Positions 1 through 63,823 of a DNA stretch of 64,000 bases are shown piece by piece (within the stretch, counting starts at the first letter, position 1; each line of letters begins with the position of its first letter). Position numbers and translations under genes: made by a program. This stretch comes from Peromyscus leucopus (Eukaryota; Chordata; Mammalia; Rodentia; Cricetidae). The stretch covers positions 17,852,668-17,916,667 of the forward strand of contig NC_051068.1 in assembly GCF_004664715.2 (NCBI RefSeq), in the 5' to 3' direction. The notes below the pieces were generated by a model that saw only the letters and a program-made list of their open reading frames with translations, did not search any database and was not told where the DNA came from.

Positions 1-46
1 GCCAGGGATACATAGGGAGTCCTTGTCTTTAAAAAAAAAAAAAAAA

Positions 47-290
47 AGATGAGGACCTGAGTTCAGATTTCGAGCACCATCATAAATCCATTAATGGGGA
101 AGGAGAGACTGGTAGGTCCCTGGATCTCACTGGCCAGTCATCTAGCCAAATCCTCAAGTTTTGGCTTCATTGAGAGATAAGGTGGAAAGTGACCGAGGGA
201 AACACCTGACACCAACCTTTGGTCCCCACATTCACAAGCATATACACCTGCACACACTCATACCTTCAAGAACATATAACACACATACAC
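47..290 (+). mobile_element. B4/RSINE-like SINE
   Basis: Starts near GAGGACCTGAGTTCAGAT after an A-stretch and includes an AGAGATAAGGTGGAAAGTGA block and a CACATTCACAAGCATATACA 3' part, like rodent composite tRNA-derived SINEs. The preceding 1-46 is the 3' end of another SINE with its A tail. Confidence 0.55.
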
Positions 291-1056
291 GAATAAGAAT
301 TAAGGTGAGGCAGATGTGTAGGGAGTAAAAAAAAAAAATCTCTGAATTTTGAATAAAAGTCTTTATTTACCAGACGAGTGAACGTAGAGTACTCATGAGC
401 TTCTGTTTTTCCAACTCCATGATGGGTCACAAAACTCAGCCCATAAACCATGGTTCAGATTAGATAATCACATGTGGACTCATAGTTCCTGCTTAGATAT
501 GCTTAGATACTATTGATATTATTTAATAACACTTGATAACTAAACTTTCATACTCTCTAATGTAATATGCTTCAAGATAGTTACATGTCTCCTGAAACTA
601 TGCTTACAAGAAGTGCATGGAATTTTGCACTTACTGCCCAAAGTGGAAATGATGGAAAATACCTGTTTTAAAAATTCTCTAGAGTTCAAGTGTCTCTAGA
701 AGCAGCCTAAACAAAGTCTCTTATTAACAAAGCCTCATAAAAGGGAAAGAAAACAGGCATATCTCAGGGAAAAGTATGTATGGAGGCATAAAACTTTCCC
801 CTTCAAAATTCGCTGTGTTCAAAGCCAAGCTCAGTGGTACATGACCTTTGTCACAGCAAGAACAACAGATAGAGAAGGGTCTTAGACATCTTCAGTCACA
901 TTCCAGAAGGGCTGAGTGACCTGAACTTTTGAACATGAGAAAGGAATACAATTCTATCTTCTTTTAGCCCTTCAGTAGTTGCTATTTGGCAGTTCTGGAA
1001 TTTTTTTCACAGACTGAATATAATAAATATAATGACACGAGACACAAGGACCTGTA

Positions 1057-1200
1057 TAAATCTGGGCATGATGGCACACACCTGTAAATGCCAGCATTTG
1101 GTGGGTAGAGGAAGTAGAACCAGGAGTTCAAGGCCAACTTCTACTTATTGAGTTTGAAGACAATCTGGGCTACAGGAGACCCTATCTCAGATAAACCAAA
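1057..1200 (+). mobile_element. Old B1 SINE
   Basis: Diverged B1: CTGGGCATGATGGCACACAC through GGCTACAGGAGACCCTATCT, with a short internal duplication of the AGTTTGAAGACAATCTGGG part. Confidence 0.75.
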
Positions 1201-1547
1201 CTAATTAACATCAGAAAAATCCATCTATCCAACCAACCATTCAACGCCCCCCCCCAAAAAAAAATCCAAATATGAAAAAAGGGACAGCAGGAAGAATCAA
1301 ATCTTGAAACATTAATTCAATCTTCATAAAAACACCAGCCAGAGACTTTGTGAACTAGACAAGCTAACTAAAACTCCAAACTTCAAAGAAAAAAAATGAA
1401 TGGCCAGGTAATTTTGCAAAATGGAAGCTCCAAAGTAAGGAAGGATATAAATTTGTATATGTTTTTGTTTGACTTTGTTTTAAACTATGTATGGCCATAT
1501 AGCATTCATAGACAGAACAATAGGACATAATAAAAAAACACATAGGA

Positions 1548-1693
1548 GCCGGGCGTTGGTGGCGCACGCCTTTAATCCCAGCACTCGGGAGGCAGAGCCA
1601 GGCGGATCTCTGTGAGTTCGAGGCCAGCCTGGGCTACCAAGTGAGCTCCGGGAAAGGCGCAAAGCTACACAGAGAAACCTTGTCTCGAAAAAC

Positions 1694-1732
<39 letters not shown>
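1548..1732 (+). mobile_element. Young B1 SINE with target duplication
   Basis: Near-consensus B1 starting GCCGGGCG, with the right half CAAGTGAGCTCCGGGAAAGG that I associate with cricetid B1s and a long A tail. It is flanked by perfect acacatagga repeats (1538-1547, 1733-1742). Confidence 0.92.
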
Positions 1733-1734
<2 letters not shown>

Positions 1735-2734
1735 ACATAGGAATAAGTCAATTTGCTACAGAAATTTAGTAAATGAAAAGCCAATAGGAAACAAAACAAT
1801 ATTCAACATAATGAACATAGATGGACATTATCATCTGGAAAAAATCAGTGTAGACCTTTATGCATCATTACATTCAAGTATATTCTACATGGATTGACTA
1901 CTTCATATAAAAAGAGAAAGAGCGGAATGCATGTGAGTCTAAAGGACCTTACATAATAGGTCTTTAAATCCCAAAGCCATAAAAGCCTTGTAAAGTTGAC
2001 TGCAAAAATTAAAACGTCCAGGATGGGAACAAAACAGCTAAAACAATTCAAGGCATTCACACACTGGTAAAAGCATATCACAGGTAAAGGCAGGTAGTTT
2101 AACTATTAAAAATTCCTCTTAATTGGTAGCAGAAAGTCATCAGGAAGGGCACACAGATCATCAAACATAATATGGTCAAGTTCATTCATGATAAACGCAC
2201 AGTAAAAGCACTTGATTATTTCTGTTAGGCTGATATAAAAATCCTGGCTTTATTTCTATCAGTAGGAGATGGGGAATGAAATAAACTAAGTACCACATTC
2301 TAACAGACTGTAAAGTTGTCAAACAAAGAAAGGCTTCCACAATCAATGTGCCAGTCCAGCTTGCCAAGTTTTCCTCTTCTAAGGAAACTGTATGCAGAGG
2401 TGGGTTGTACCCATCAATTAACACCACAGACACTATAAATGCCTTAATCCTCTCTCCACCTTAGACATATTGGAATCTAAAGATATGAGGATCAAAATGA
2501 CTAGCCAGATGAAACAAAGAACTATAACCTCTTCTATGCTAGACAACAGTGTCCAAATCTGCGAATAACATCAACATTCAAGAGGCATTTTAAAGTTGTA
2601 CTGACAAAATGATTGAGCCTCGTGACCATTTGCAAAATACTAGACCTCATACTGACAACATCACTTATTCTCATATACTACATCTTCCACTCCTTTCTCT
2701 AGGGCAGGGTTTATGCAAATATTCGTTCTTTGGA

Positions 2735-2960
2735 AATTATAGCAATGGCTGAGTGGTTAAGAGCACTTGTTGCTCTTGCAGAGAGAGGATCAAGGTTTGG
2801 TTCCCAGTACCCACATGGTGGTTTACAACCATCTGTAATTCCAATTCCAGGGGATCCAATGCCCTCTTCTGACTTCCATGGGCATCAAGCATTCACGTGG
2901 TATACAGACTTATACCTAGGCAAAACACTCTCACATAAAATATATAAATCTAACTTTAAA
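2735..2960 (+). mobile_element. B2 SINE
   Basis: tRNA-like head ATGGCTGAGTGGTTAAGAGC followed by the typical B2 body (CCCACATGGTGGTTTACAAC) and an A/T-rich tail. Confidence 0.85.
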
Positions 2961-3007
2961 AAACTATCGAAACACTTTGTTGTCAACATTGCAAGAGCAA
3001 TCCTTCT

Positions 3008-3220
3008 TGCTGAGCCTGGTGGTACAGGCCTGTGCTCCCAGCTCCTGGAGAGGCTGAGGCCAGAGGATTGAAAATTCATGTCCTGCCTGGGTAGCTGAGT
3101 TGGAAGTCAAGCCAGGAACCTTAGTGAGACTCTATCTCAAAATAAAATAAAATAATAAAAAAGACCAGGACTGTAGCTTGGGCAAGGCTCTGGGTTCAAA
3201 CTTCAGTCTTAAGAAAATGA
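3008..3220 (+). mobile_element. Old B1 followed by an ID-like segment
   Basis: GAGCCTGGTGGTACAGGCCT to GTGAGACTCTATCTC is a diverged B1 with an AATAA-rich tail. The following GACTGTAGCTTGGGCAAGGC resembles an ID element. Confidence 0.6.
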
Positions 3221-3436
3221 GAAATAAAGAATTTCAATCTTAAGAAAATAAAAACTACAGAAACAACAAAAAGCCTCTTCTTTAGCAAAAAAAAGCAAAA
3301 TAACAATTCTAATTTTTGAAGTCCCTAACGTCTGATTCTGAAAGGCTTTACAGTATATATGAAGAATGCACTACTTCACACATACAGAGACATACAAGGA
3401 ATCACACACAACAGAGAATGGCTAAGGAGTTCTTAC

Positions 3437-55945
<52,509 letters not shown>

Positions 55946-55972
55946 AGCGGCCGAGCGCGGCGCCGCCCGCAG

Positions 55973-56110
55973 TCAACAGTCCAGCCGCCCGGAGACAAGA
56001 CCCCGGGGCCGCGGCGCCGGGGACGCCCGGGCCGAGCGCGCGACCTGCAGCGGAGCTCCGGGCCGGCGGCTGCGATGCCGGCTGCGCGCGGTCTGCCGGC
56101 CCGACAGCAT
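55973..56110 (-). promoter_or_regulatory. Candidate upstream ORF in the Trpc3 5' leader
   Basis: A minus-strand ATG at 56110-56108 with G at -3 opens a 45-codon frame ending at TGA 55975-55973, 27 nt before the long-isoform ATG. It is the same frame as Trpc3 but separated by that stop. It matters only if transcription begins upstream of 56110, which is unknown. The predicted peptide is Arg/Pro-rich, as expected from GC-rich DNA, with no recognisable domain. Confidence 0.4.
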
Positions 56111-56151
56111 CGCGGCGAGACGGCGTGGTTTCCCTGCGAGGAGAGGGAGGA

Positions 56152-56182
56152 GGGGGAGGGAGGGAGGGAGGGGACGGGAGGG
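56152..56182 (+). promoter_or_regulatory. G-quadruplex-type motif upstream of Trpc3 exon 1
   Basis: Six runs of three to five G separated by one or two bases on the plus strand, about 210 bp upstream of the exon 1 ATG. On the minus strand this is a CCCTCCC repeat, an SP1/MAZ-like sequence type common in CpG-island promoters. Quadruplex formation is inferred from the motif only. Confidence 0.5.
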
Positions 56183-56604
56183 AGAACCAGTCCCTCGGCA
56201 GACTGCGCGGCGCAGAAATCAGACAGACCAGCAGGTGGGGAGCTGAGAAACAGCGGAAACTTCCCTCCACTCTCCTTTCTGCAGCAGACCCAGAGCCCCC
56301 TTGCCTCTGCAGACGCAAGAGTCCTGGAGAAGGAAAAGGAGTCTTCGAATTGATGATAGTTTTCCGGCAATCGGTTTTTACGCACGCTCAGCTCTCCGGA
56401 TTTCCAAAGCATTGCTAGTTCCCTGTTGTCAGGCTTATTCGAATCCACAGGGGTTAAAGTGCGGCTCCCGAGTCCCCCCAGTTCCTCACAGCGGGTCAGT
56501 TTCTAATGTGCGGGATGCTTTAGTTCTCACAGTCCTCAAGCGTCTAACTAACGTTTTTGTGCTTTTCAAGAAGTATTTTTCAGAAAAAAGGAAGTTTGTT
56601 TTAT

Positions 56605-56740
56605 TTTTCTTTCTTTCTTTTGAGACAAGATCTCACCCTGTGGCCCAGGATGGTGTGAAATTCAGTATCTGGCACAGGCTGGCCTAGACTTCAACCGCAG
56701 TTCTTTGGCTTCAGCCTCTCTAAATTATAGCGCCTGGTGC
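56605..56740 (-). mobile_element. Old B1 SINE
   Basis: TTTTGAGACAAGATCTCACC to a diverged 3' part, just outside the CpG island. Confidence 0.6.
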
Positions 56741-57099
56741 ACTGTATGTTGGTGTGTGTGGAGGCCAGAGGCCAAACTCTGGTGTCCTTCCTTAGAGTCA
56801 TCCACCCTGGTTTTTGAGGGTCCCAGGACTCCTGGATTAGGCTAGGCTTGCTGGCCTGCCAGGAAGCCCAAGGATCCACCTACACGACCCCCCATCCCCC
56901 ACCCCTCAGCTTGTGTTACCAGTCTATAAAGAGTGGACTGGGGATGGATGGAACTCAGGTCCCTACTAAATTATTTTGAAAATGCAAAGGAGTTCACTTT
57001 AAATTTCAAGGTCACTCAATTTTCTGGGAGGAAGAGTTAGAGTTTGATCACTGAGCATTTTAGAGATCAGGGAACCTAGGTGTCTTGTTATTTTAGTTC

Positions 57100-57270
57100 T
57101 ATTTGTTTGTAGCGTAGCTGGGAGTGGAACCCAGTGCCCAGGGCGAGATGCCTGTGTCTCTGAGCTATTCATCAGCCTGTATGCCTCTTACAGATGAGGA
57201 CACCATAGGCTCCAGAGACTGAGTGAATCACCCCAGGTAAGCAGGTACTGGGAAAGCTCCCATCAGACCA
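57100..57270 (-). mobile_element. ID-like piece and MIR remnant
   Basis: 57100-57180 resembles an ID complement (GGGAGTGGAACCCAGTGCCC). 57185-57270 (CTTACAGATGAGGACACCAT) resembles a MIR complement. Confidence 0.5.
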
Positions 57271-58837
57271 ATGGAGACTATCCAAGACTTTCTGTTACCT
57301 CAGACAGGCAGGTGCCTTCTGCAATACATCGCGGAAGAGTCACAGAAATACAGCCATGCTTTGATGAGAAGTGAGATTTGTTCACTTCTACCTTTATCCA
57401 GTACTGTGCTTCATGGAAAAACAGTTCTTTCCAAACTCGAGACAGACACAAGGACAGAACTGTGGCTCCTTTAAGTTAGTTCTTAAGAAGTCCACAAAGT
57501 GCCCTGTATTCCATGCACCGGAAGTGAGCAAGTGTATGTAAGGAAGCATTTATGGCATTTATTTTGACTTCTGCTTCAGGGAAGATGGGGACATTTGGAA
57601 ATCCCTTTCACGCACGCACGACTTCATAGGAAAGTGCTAATTTCCACAGGTGAGTTACCAGACCTCTTTGATTCCATCTTTGAAAGACTTATAAAGGAGA
57701 TTGCCTTGTGTACTTCAGTAGCCCTGCCTCTCGAGGGCCAGGCTCCCACGGTCCTCCCTGCTTTTTGTAGCACACCTCTCCCCTAAGATGGAGATCATGT
57801 TCAAAGCAGGTCTGATCAAAACTTTTCTCCATTAAAAAAAAAAAAAACAAACCTCTGGTGACTCCCCACATTTTCATTTTTGAAATCCACATTTGGCATG
57901 CCAGCCTTCTGTGATCTGACCCTGATTCTCCAGTCTCATCTTGCTCTGCATCATGGACATTCTAACTCTGTAACTCCTGCCCATCACCCAGCATTGAGGT
58001 CCCTTTCCCATTCCCAGTCTGTGTCATTTACCAACACTGAACTGTCTTTTCATCTACTTTCCCCTAAAGAGCTGGTGAGAGGCGACCTTTAGTCTGACAG
58101 TCTCTGATGGCCATCCTCAGGTCCCTAGGGATGCTGGAGGTTGACTTACGGTGTGCTTGTGAGTGTCCCACAGTCTCATCACCTATCAGATCCCACTGCT
58201 TCTCTGTGTCCCACAGTCTCATCACTTGAAGTTAACTCCTTGTGTGCTGGTCTCCTGTTTGAACTGTGAATTCCTTCTTGCTTTGAGCTATTTGAGAACT
58301 CATCTTCTGTCTTTGCCATTTAACTGAGTCCAGCATGCACAGGACAAAGACAGACATGTTGAATGAATTAACAAGTCCATGGGTTCCTTAAAACTACACA
58401 AAGAATTGAGTTCACCTTTTGGCTTTTAAGGCTCTCAGGGTGCAGGAGTCCCCAGTATTTGTTTCCAAGGCCTACCATAGCAACGTTTCAAAGATGGAGT
58501 GGCTTAAAAAACCCAAATTTTATTGTCTCATAATTCCAGCGGCTGGAAGTCTGAGTTATAAGTGTGAGCAGAGTTATCAGCTTCTCCCTCTGCACCTGTC
58601 TATCCTCTTCCTCTTCTTATGGGGACTCTGTTCATATTAGATTAGGGATCAACTAATCAGTCACCCCATTTCAGCTTCATTTTGTCTTTGGAAAACCACC
58701 TCTAACTGCTGTCACATTCTGACCCTGGGGTTTAGGACTTCAGCCTGTGAGTGTGGGGCACAGATGCAGTTTAGCCCGTGATACATGCTGACCCGTCTGG
58801 TCTGAGGAACCCATTCCATCAGAGGTAACAATCTTGT

Positions 58838-59037
58838 TTGGGCTCAGGGTTTCATGTAGCCCAGCCTGGCCTCAAACTTGATATTGAATTTTTTTCTGAT
58901 CCTCCTCCTTCAAGCTCCCGAGTGCTGTGGTTATAAGCGAGTGCTACCACACCCAGATTAGGAGGTAACTGGAACCAAACCCGTGGTTTGCTGCATGCTA
59001 AGCACGCACACTACTGACTGAACTACATCCTCAGCCA
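58838..59037 (-). mobile_element. B4 SINE
   Basis: B1 complement (GGTTTCATGTAGCCCAGCCT) followed by ID complement (CATGCTAAGCACGCACACTA), the B4 arrangement. Confidence 0.7.
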
Positions 59038-59814
59038 GAGTCTAATGTTTTTTTATTCTTAAGAACTGTGACCTTGGGCTTAAAGAAAACACAGAGGAGA
59101 GGAGAACTCGAAGAAAATGATTCCTAGAAAAGAGGAGGTGTGGTCCCTTCTTGGCATAAGCCAACTTTGTCCTATGTTGTCTGGAGAAGAGGGTCTTCCC
59201 AATGCACATGTGTGCTGTCAGCTGTCTATGATTCTGTTAAGTACATATTTGCCAGAGGTACATTCAAAACCTGTTACTTCTTTGGGGAACCAAAAATCAA
59301 AACCCTAACTATTTGCAAGTAGAGACTTAACCACTGAGGAATGAGTGAAACGTAACTTGTTAAATCCAAATAAAATAGTGCTTAAAAAAAAACCAATAGC
59401 AGATGATGGTTCCCTAATTTGCTCCTTGATTTCTAAGAACATTTTGTACCTTTTTTCTCCTTTATGATGAGAGCAAACGGATTTATCAAGGAGAAGTGAG
59501 GAGGCACTCCTGAGCAGGAAGGGCTCCAACGGCAGACGCTGTATACCGTCTTTAAGGTCTCTGCTACATCACGGGAGTGGAGAAATTTCAGAGTCCCGCC
59601 CCTAGGCAAAGAATTATTATAGGCAACTAATGACAGCTGGGAGAGAGAGAATTAGCCTCTCCCAGGACGAACCCTCTTACTGGTTGTTTAATACAATATG
59701 GCCCTGAAGCTATATACACACAAACCGCAAAAACTGATTCAGGAAATAGTATTTATATATTTATGCATATATGTATACATATATATTATAAGTAACAATA
59801 ATAAAGAAAAAGAG

Positions 59815-59917
59815 TCTGTCACTTTCAGAGTGGGGTGCAGATGAGGGGTTGGGGGAAGAAAAGGAGGGGGGAAATGATGTGATTCTATCTTAATTAAAAT
59901 GTATTTTTTAAAAAAAA
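59815..59917 (+). mobile_element. L1 3' end
   Basis: CTGTCACTTTCAGAGTGGGG to TTAATTAAAATGTATTTTTT plus an A tail, like the 3' UTR end of a rodent L1. Confidence 0.5.
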
Positions 59918-60035
59918 TCCATGGAAGTCTTCCATTCCTTCTCCCCAACCCCACTCTTTTCGTTGTGTGGTTGTGTATAACACATCTGTTAGCTTCCCCA
60001 AGGAGCAGGGATTGCAGTCAGGAACAATGTTTTTT

Positions 60036-60235
60036 TGGTTTTGGTGTTTTTTGTTTGTTTGTTTGTTTTTTGTTTTGTTTTGTTTTGTTTTGGTTTTGGT
60101 TTTTCCAGGCAGGGTTTCTCTGTGTAGCTTTGTGCCTTTCCTGGAACTCACTTTGTAGCCCAGGCTGGCCTCAAACTCACAGAGATCTGCCTGGCTCTGC
60201 CTCCTGAGTGCTGGGATTAAAGGCATGGGCCTGGC
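60036..60235 (-). mobile_element. B1 SINE
   Basis: Complement of B1 with a TTTTG-rich tail, imperfect duplication gaacaatgttttt / gaataatgtttta. Confidence 0.88.
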
Positions 60236-60437
60236 TGGAATAATGTTTTAAACACACCTGTCTTTCAACATTCGGAAGAAGTCTCTCATAAATTGACCTT
60301 ACTTTTTTTTTTTTTAAGTAACTTTACATCACTAATTTTTAAAGCAGGATAAACTAACTATTAAACTAGGAAATGCTATGTGTTCGAACAATTGGTCCCC
60401 AACACAGAATTTCTGAACATACTATATACTAATTGTG

Positions 60438-60852
60438 CTGGATAGTTTTATGTCGATTTGACACAAGCTAAAGTCATCTGAAAGGAGGGACCCTCAATTG
60501 AGAAATTACCTCCATAAGATTAGGCTGTAGACAAGCCTGTAGGGCATTTTCTTAATCAGTGATTTGATGAGGGAGGGGCCCGCACATTGTGGGTAGTGCC
60601 ATCGCTGGGGTGGTGGTCCTGGCTTCTATAAGAAAGCAGGCTGAGCAAGCTAGAGAGAGCAAGCCAGTAAGCAGCACCCCTCCATGGTGACTGCATCAGC
60701 TCCTGCCTCCAGGTTCCTGCCCTATTGGAGTTCCTGTGCTGACTTCCCTCAATAACAAACAGCAACATGGACATGTAAGCCAAATTAACCCTTTCCTTCC
60801 CAACTTACTTTTGGTCTTGGTGTCTCATTGCAGCAATAGAAACTCTAAGACA
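60438..60852 (+). mobile_element. MER1-type rodent repeat
   Basis: GATAGTTTTATGTCGATTTG to AGCAATAGAAACTCTAAGAC; same family as the minus-strand copy at 24418-24790. No coding capacity; class tentative. Confidence 0.6.
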
Positions 60853-61104
60853 CTGATTAATTTACACAGAATTGACAGTGTCTTGTAAATTGTGTGTCAC
60901 CAACGCTTATGGTTCTTATAGACCTAAGCAGTTTTCAAACCTAAAATGTGCTTAAAAAAATTTTTTTTTGAGTCAGAAGTCTGGAACTTAAAATTTACTC
61001 TATTACAGAAGTAAGTTATAAATGATTGTTGTCCTTCCAGGACAGTTAGCTTAAACTTCTTATAATAACCATATGAAGAAACTACCTAAGAGCATATAAA
61101 ATAG

Positions 61105-61290
61105 GCCAGAGGGTTGGAATCAAATCCTACCTCCACCATTCCAAGTCTCAGTGGCCTTGGCAAAGACTACTCAACCTCTAGGAGCCTCTGTCACAGGAGT
61201 GGTTCGCATAGCATGTACAGTGAGAATATTATGTTGACTGTGCCACCAACTCTGCCTGGCACCCACCTAGGCACTATGTAAACTTTAGCT
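61105..61290 (+). mobile_element. MIR-like SINE
   Basis: GGAATCAAATCCTACCTCCA followed by GGCCTTGGCAAAGACTACTC fits a diverged MIR. Confidence 0.5.
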
Positions 61291-61312
61291 ACTATCCACC
61301 CACCATTTTAGA

Positions 61313-61803
61313 TGTAGAATATTCTTTTAAGGTGTGTTACTTTTGCTTACATTGCATTTGCTTAACTCCGTGAAGCTGTGTTACTGTGCCTGTCTAAAAC
61401 ACCTGATAAAGCACTGAATGGCTAACAGCAAGGCAGGAGAAAGGATAGGTGGGGCTGGCAGGCAGAGAGCATAAATAGAAGGAGAAATCTGGGAGGAGGA
61501 GGAGGAGGAGGAGGAGCAAGAGAACAAGGAGAGGAGGACACTAGGGGCCAACCACACAGCCACACAGCCAGTCACAGAGTAAGAGTGAAAGTAAGATTTA
61601 CAGAAGCAAGAGAAAGGTAAAAGCCCAGAAGCAAAAGGTAGACAGGATAATTTAGAATTTAAAAAAAGCTGGCTAGTAACAAGCCAAACTAAGGCCAGAC
61701 ATTTATAATTAAGAATAAGCCTCTGTGTGTGATTTATTTGGGAGCTGGGTGGCAGGCCCCCCAAAAGAATGAAGAGTAAAAAGAGCAAAAACAACCAACA
61801 ACA
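61313..61803 (+). mobile_element. Solo LTR of the same family, no duplication found
   Basis: Very close to the 13793-14289 element through most of its length (GGCAGGAGAAAGGATAGG, TTTATAATTAAGAATAAGCC). It includes a GGA-repeat expansion near 61495-61515. No matching 6-bp flanks are visible (tttaga versus tgacct), so an end may be eroded or the copy rearranged. Confidence 0.7.
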
Positions 61804-61889
61804 TGACCTTCAGGACAACAGAATTGCAAAGTCTGGGTACTCAAGCCAGGACCTACCCTGTCAAGTTTAAATTCTACCTTTGGTTTGTT

Positions 61890-62330
61890 TTGGAATTTAT
61901 GTTTATAAACAGTATCTCATATAGCTCAGGTTGGCTTCACACTCATCTAATTTAGGACAGCCTTGAACACCTGACTCTTCTGCCTTTGCTTCCTAAGCAC
62001 TGGGATTATTTGTACATGCTACCATGCATGGCTTAACAACAATAACAACAACCAGGCTGAGTAAGGTGGCATATGCCTTTTCTCCCCGAATCTGGGAGGC
62101 AGAGGCAGGTGGATGGATGTCTATGAGTTTGAGGCCAGCATGGTTTATGTAGCAAGTTCCAGGCCAGGTAGGGTTGAAGCAAGATGTTATCTTAAAAAAC
62201 AAAACAAAACAAAAAACCCAAACAACAACAACAAATGACAAACCCCCAAACATTTATTTTTGTTGTGCTGGGAATTAAACTGAGGCCATTGTACATGGTG
62301 TCTAGTGCTTTTTCCCTGAGCTCCAGCCAC
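61890..62330. mobile_element. Cluster of old B1 (-), B1 (+) and ID (-) copies
   Basis: 61890-62033 is a diverged B1 complement. 62053-62230 is a plus-strand B1 (GAGGCAGAGGCAGGTGGATG) with a CAAAA tail. 62253-62329 is an ID complement (GGGAATTAAACTGAGGCCAT). Confidence 0.65.
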
Positions 62331-63823
62331 AGCTCAGTGCATTTCTATGTCATCCTCTTGTCTGTTGTCCATACTGGGCTCTATGTCCTGACAGGCCGAG
62401 GAGACCTAAGGAGTCAGTCCATGTCTTGTGTGGCCTTACCACACTAGTGTAATCATAAAGCTGCAGCTAGTGAGTGTTCAAAAAATGGTGACAAATAGCC
62501 ACAAGGAGAGAAGATGGAACAGCAGATATTGGACAAATGTGCGAGGCAAAGAGATTTAGAAGTGAGGAGCGGAGAGACACTGTTTTTCCCTGGATGGGGA
62601 AGGCAACCGAAAAGGGGCAGAATCTCCTCCTGGGTGTGGCTCATACGCTTCCTCTCCATCTTTCGCTACTTTCTTGGTACCCACTATCCCTGATATCATA
62701 TTGCTGCAGTCCTCCCACAGAGCTGCCTCTCAGGTCATCTCTGTTCCACAGCGCTTCGTGCTTCACAGTGGTCTCTGCATCCCCATTGGTCTTTATTGTT
62801 CCTCCTTCAGGCAGGCCATTCTTAGCTGCTAAAGCGGAACTGTCTTACACAGATGCACACTCACATGTAGCAATACCTAAAGGGCTTATATTTTTCAAAA
62901 GTTGTAGTAAACCATCCATAGAGTAGAAATACTAGCTGTGTGTTAAAATGAAGTCAAGTGCCATCTGCTCCATGTGCAGAGCCCCTCTGGGCCTGGTTGC
63001 TGATGCTGTTGCTATGATAATTGTCCTTCATCTCTGGCCTGGGAGCTTTGATCTTTGTGCCACTATCTGAGAAGTTGTGAGTGACCCCTCATTAGCTTAC
63101 AAGCAAGGGAGAATCCAGACTCTTTATAGCACTGGAGGATTATTAAATTTTACAGATGAAAAACCCACTGCCTTCCACAGAGCACAACTCCACAAGAGTA
63201 AATGAGGTTCATAGAGGGCTTGTCATAACTTTCCCACATGGCTGGGCCCATTATTAATCCATTTCTCTATACCCAAGGACTCTTCTGCATACTTAGTAAT
63301 ACATTCTTTAAAATGTGAAATCAGCGCTCAAAGGAATCAGTGCTCTCTACCTCGTAAGATACACTTGATGAGTATCACAGCGCTTTACTGATGATCTGAA
63401 GGATGCCGACTCAAAAGCCACTCACTAAGACAGGCTTTCTAAAGCTATTGTGTTTGGAGATGTGAGAAAAAGTGGGTAAAACCTTAGCATTCATTTCTTG
63501 ACCCCACTCAGTGTGAACATTCAGAAAGCAAGTCCTGCCAGCCTTTATTTTTGGAAAGGTTAAAAACAACTCTACTTCATCCTAAGCCCTGCGATCCCTG
63601 CCGACCTTCTCCCAAAAGCTATTTAAAGATATGTTCCTCAAAGTTATATTTGTCCTTCCTTGAGGGCGAGTGAACGTTCCAATCATTTACACACAGGCAG
63701 AGGCAGATCCTGTAAGTCATCAAGTCACCTGTTGGGAGGAGAGGCTGTGGGGACAGATGGGCTCAGTCTTTTCAGCCTGATGAAATAGTCATTTGGCTTA
63801 TTCATCCTACCCAAGCTCCATTT

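Larger units (their letters stand above)
1..3436 (-). other. Trpc3 intron 10 (partial)
   Basis: Starts with the gtaaga donor and runs off the left edge. It holds a SINE 3' end and B4/RSINE-like copy (1-290), an old B1 (1057-1200), a young B1 with duplication (1548-1732), a B2 (2735-2960) and a B1 plus ID-like pair (3008-3220). The last Trpc3 exons were looked for on the minus strand and not found. I see nothing else in 300-1050 or 1745-2730. Confidence 0.85.

Noticed and set aside
1..3436. Last Trpc3 exons inside the window
   Set aside because: No minus-strand stretch encodes the expected KRLIKRYVLKAQVD segment or the C-terminal coiled coil; they must lie to the left.
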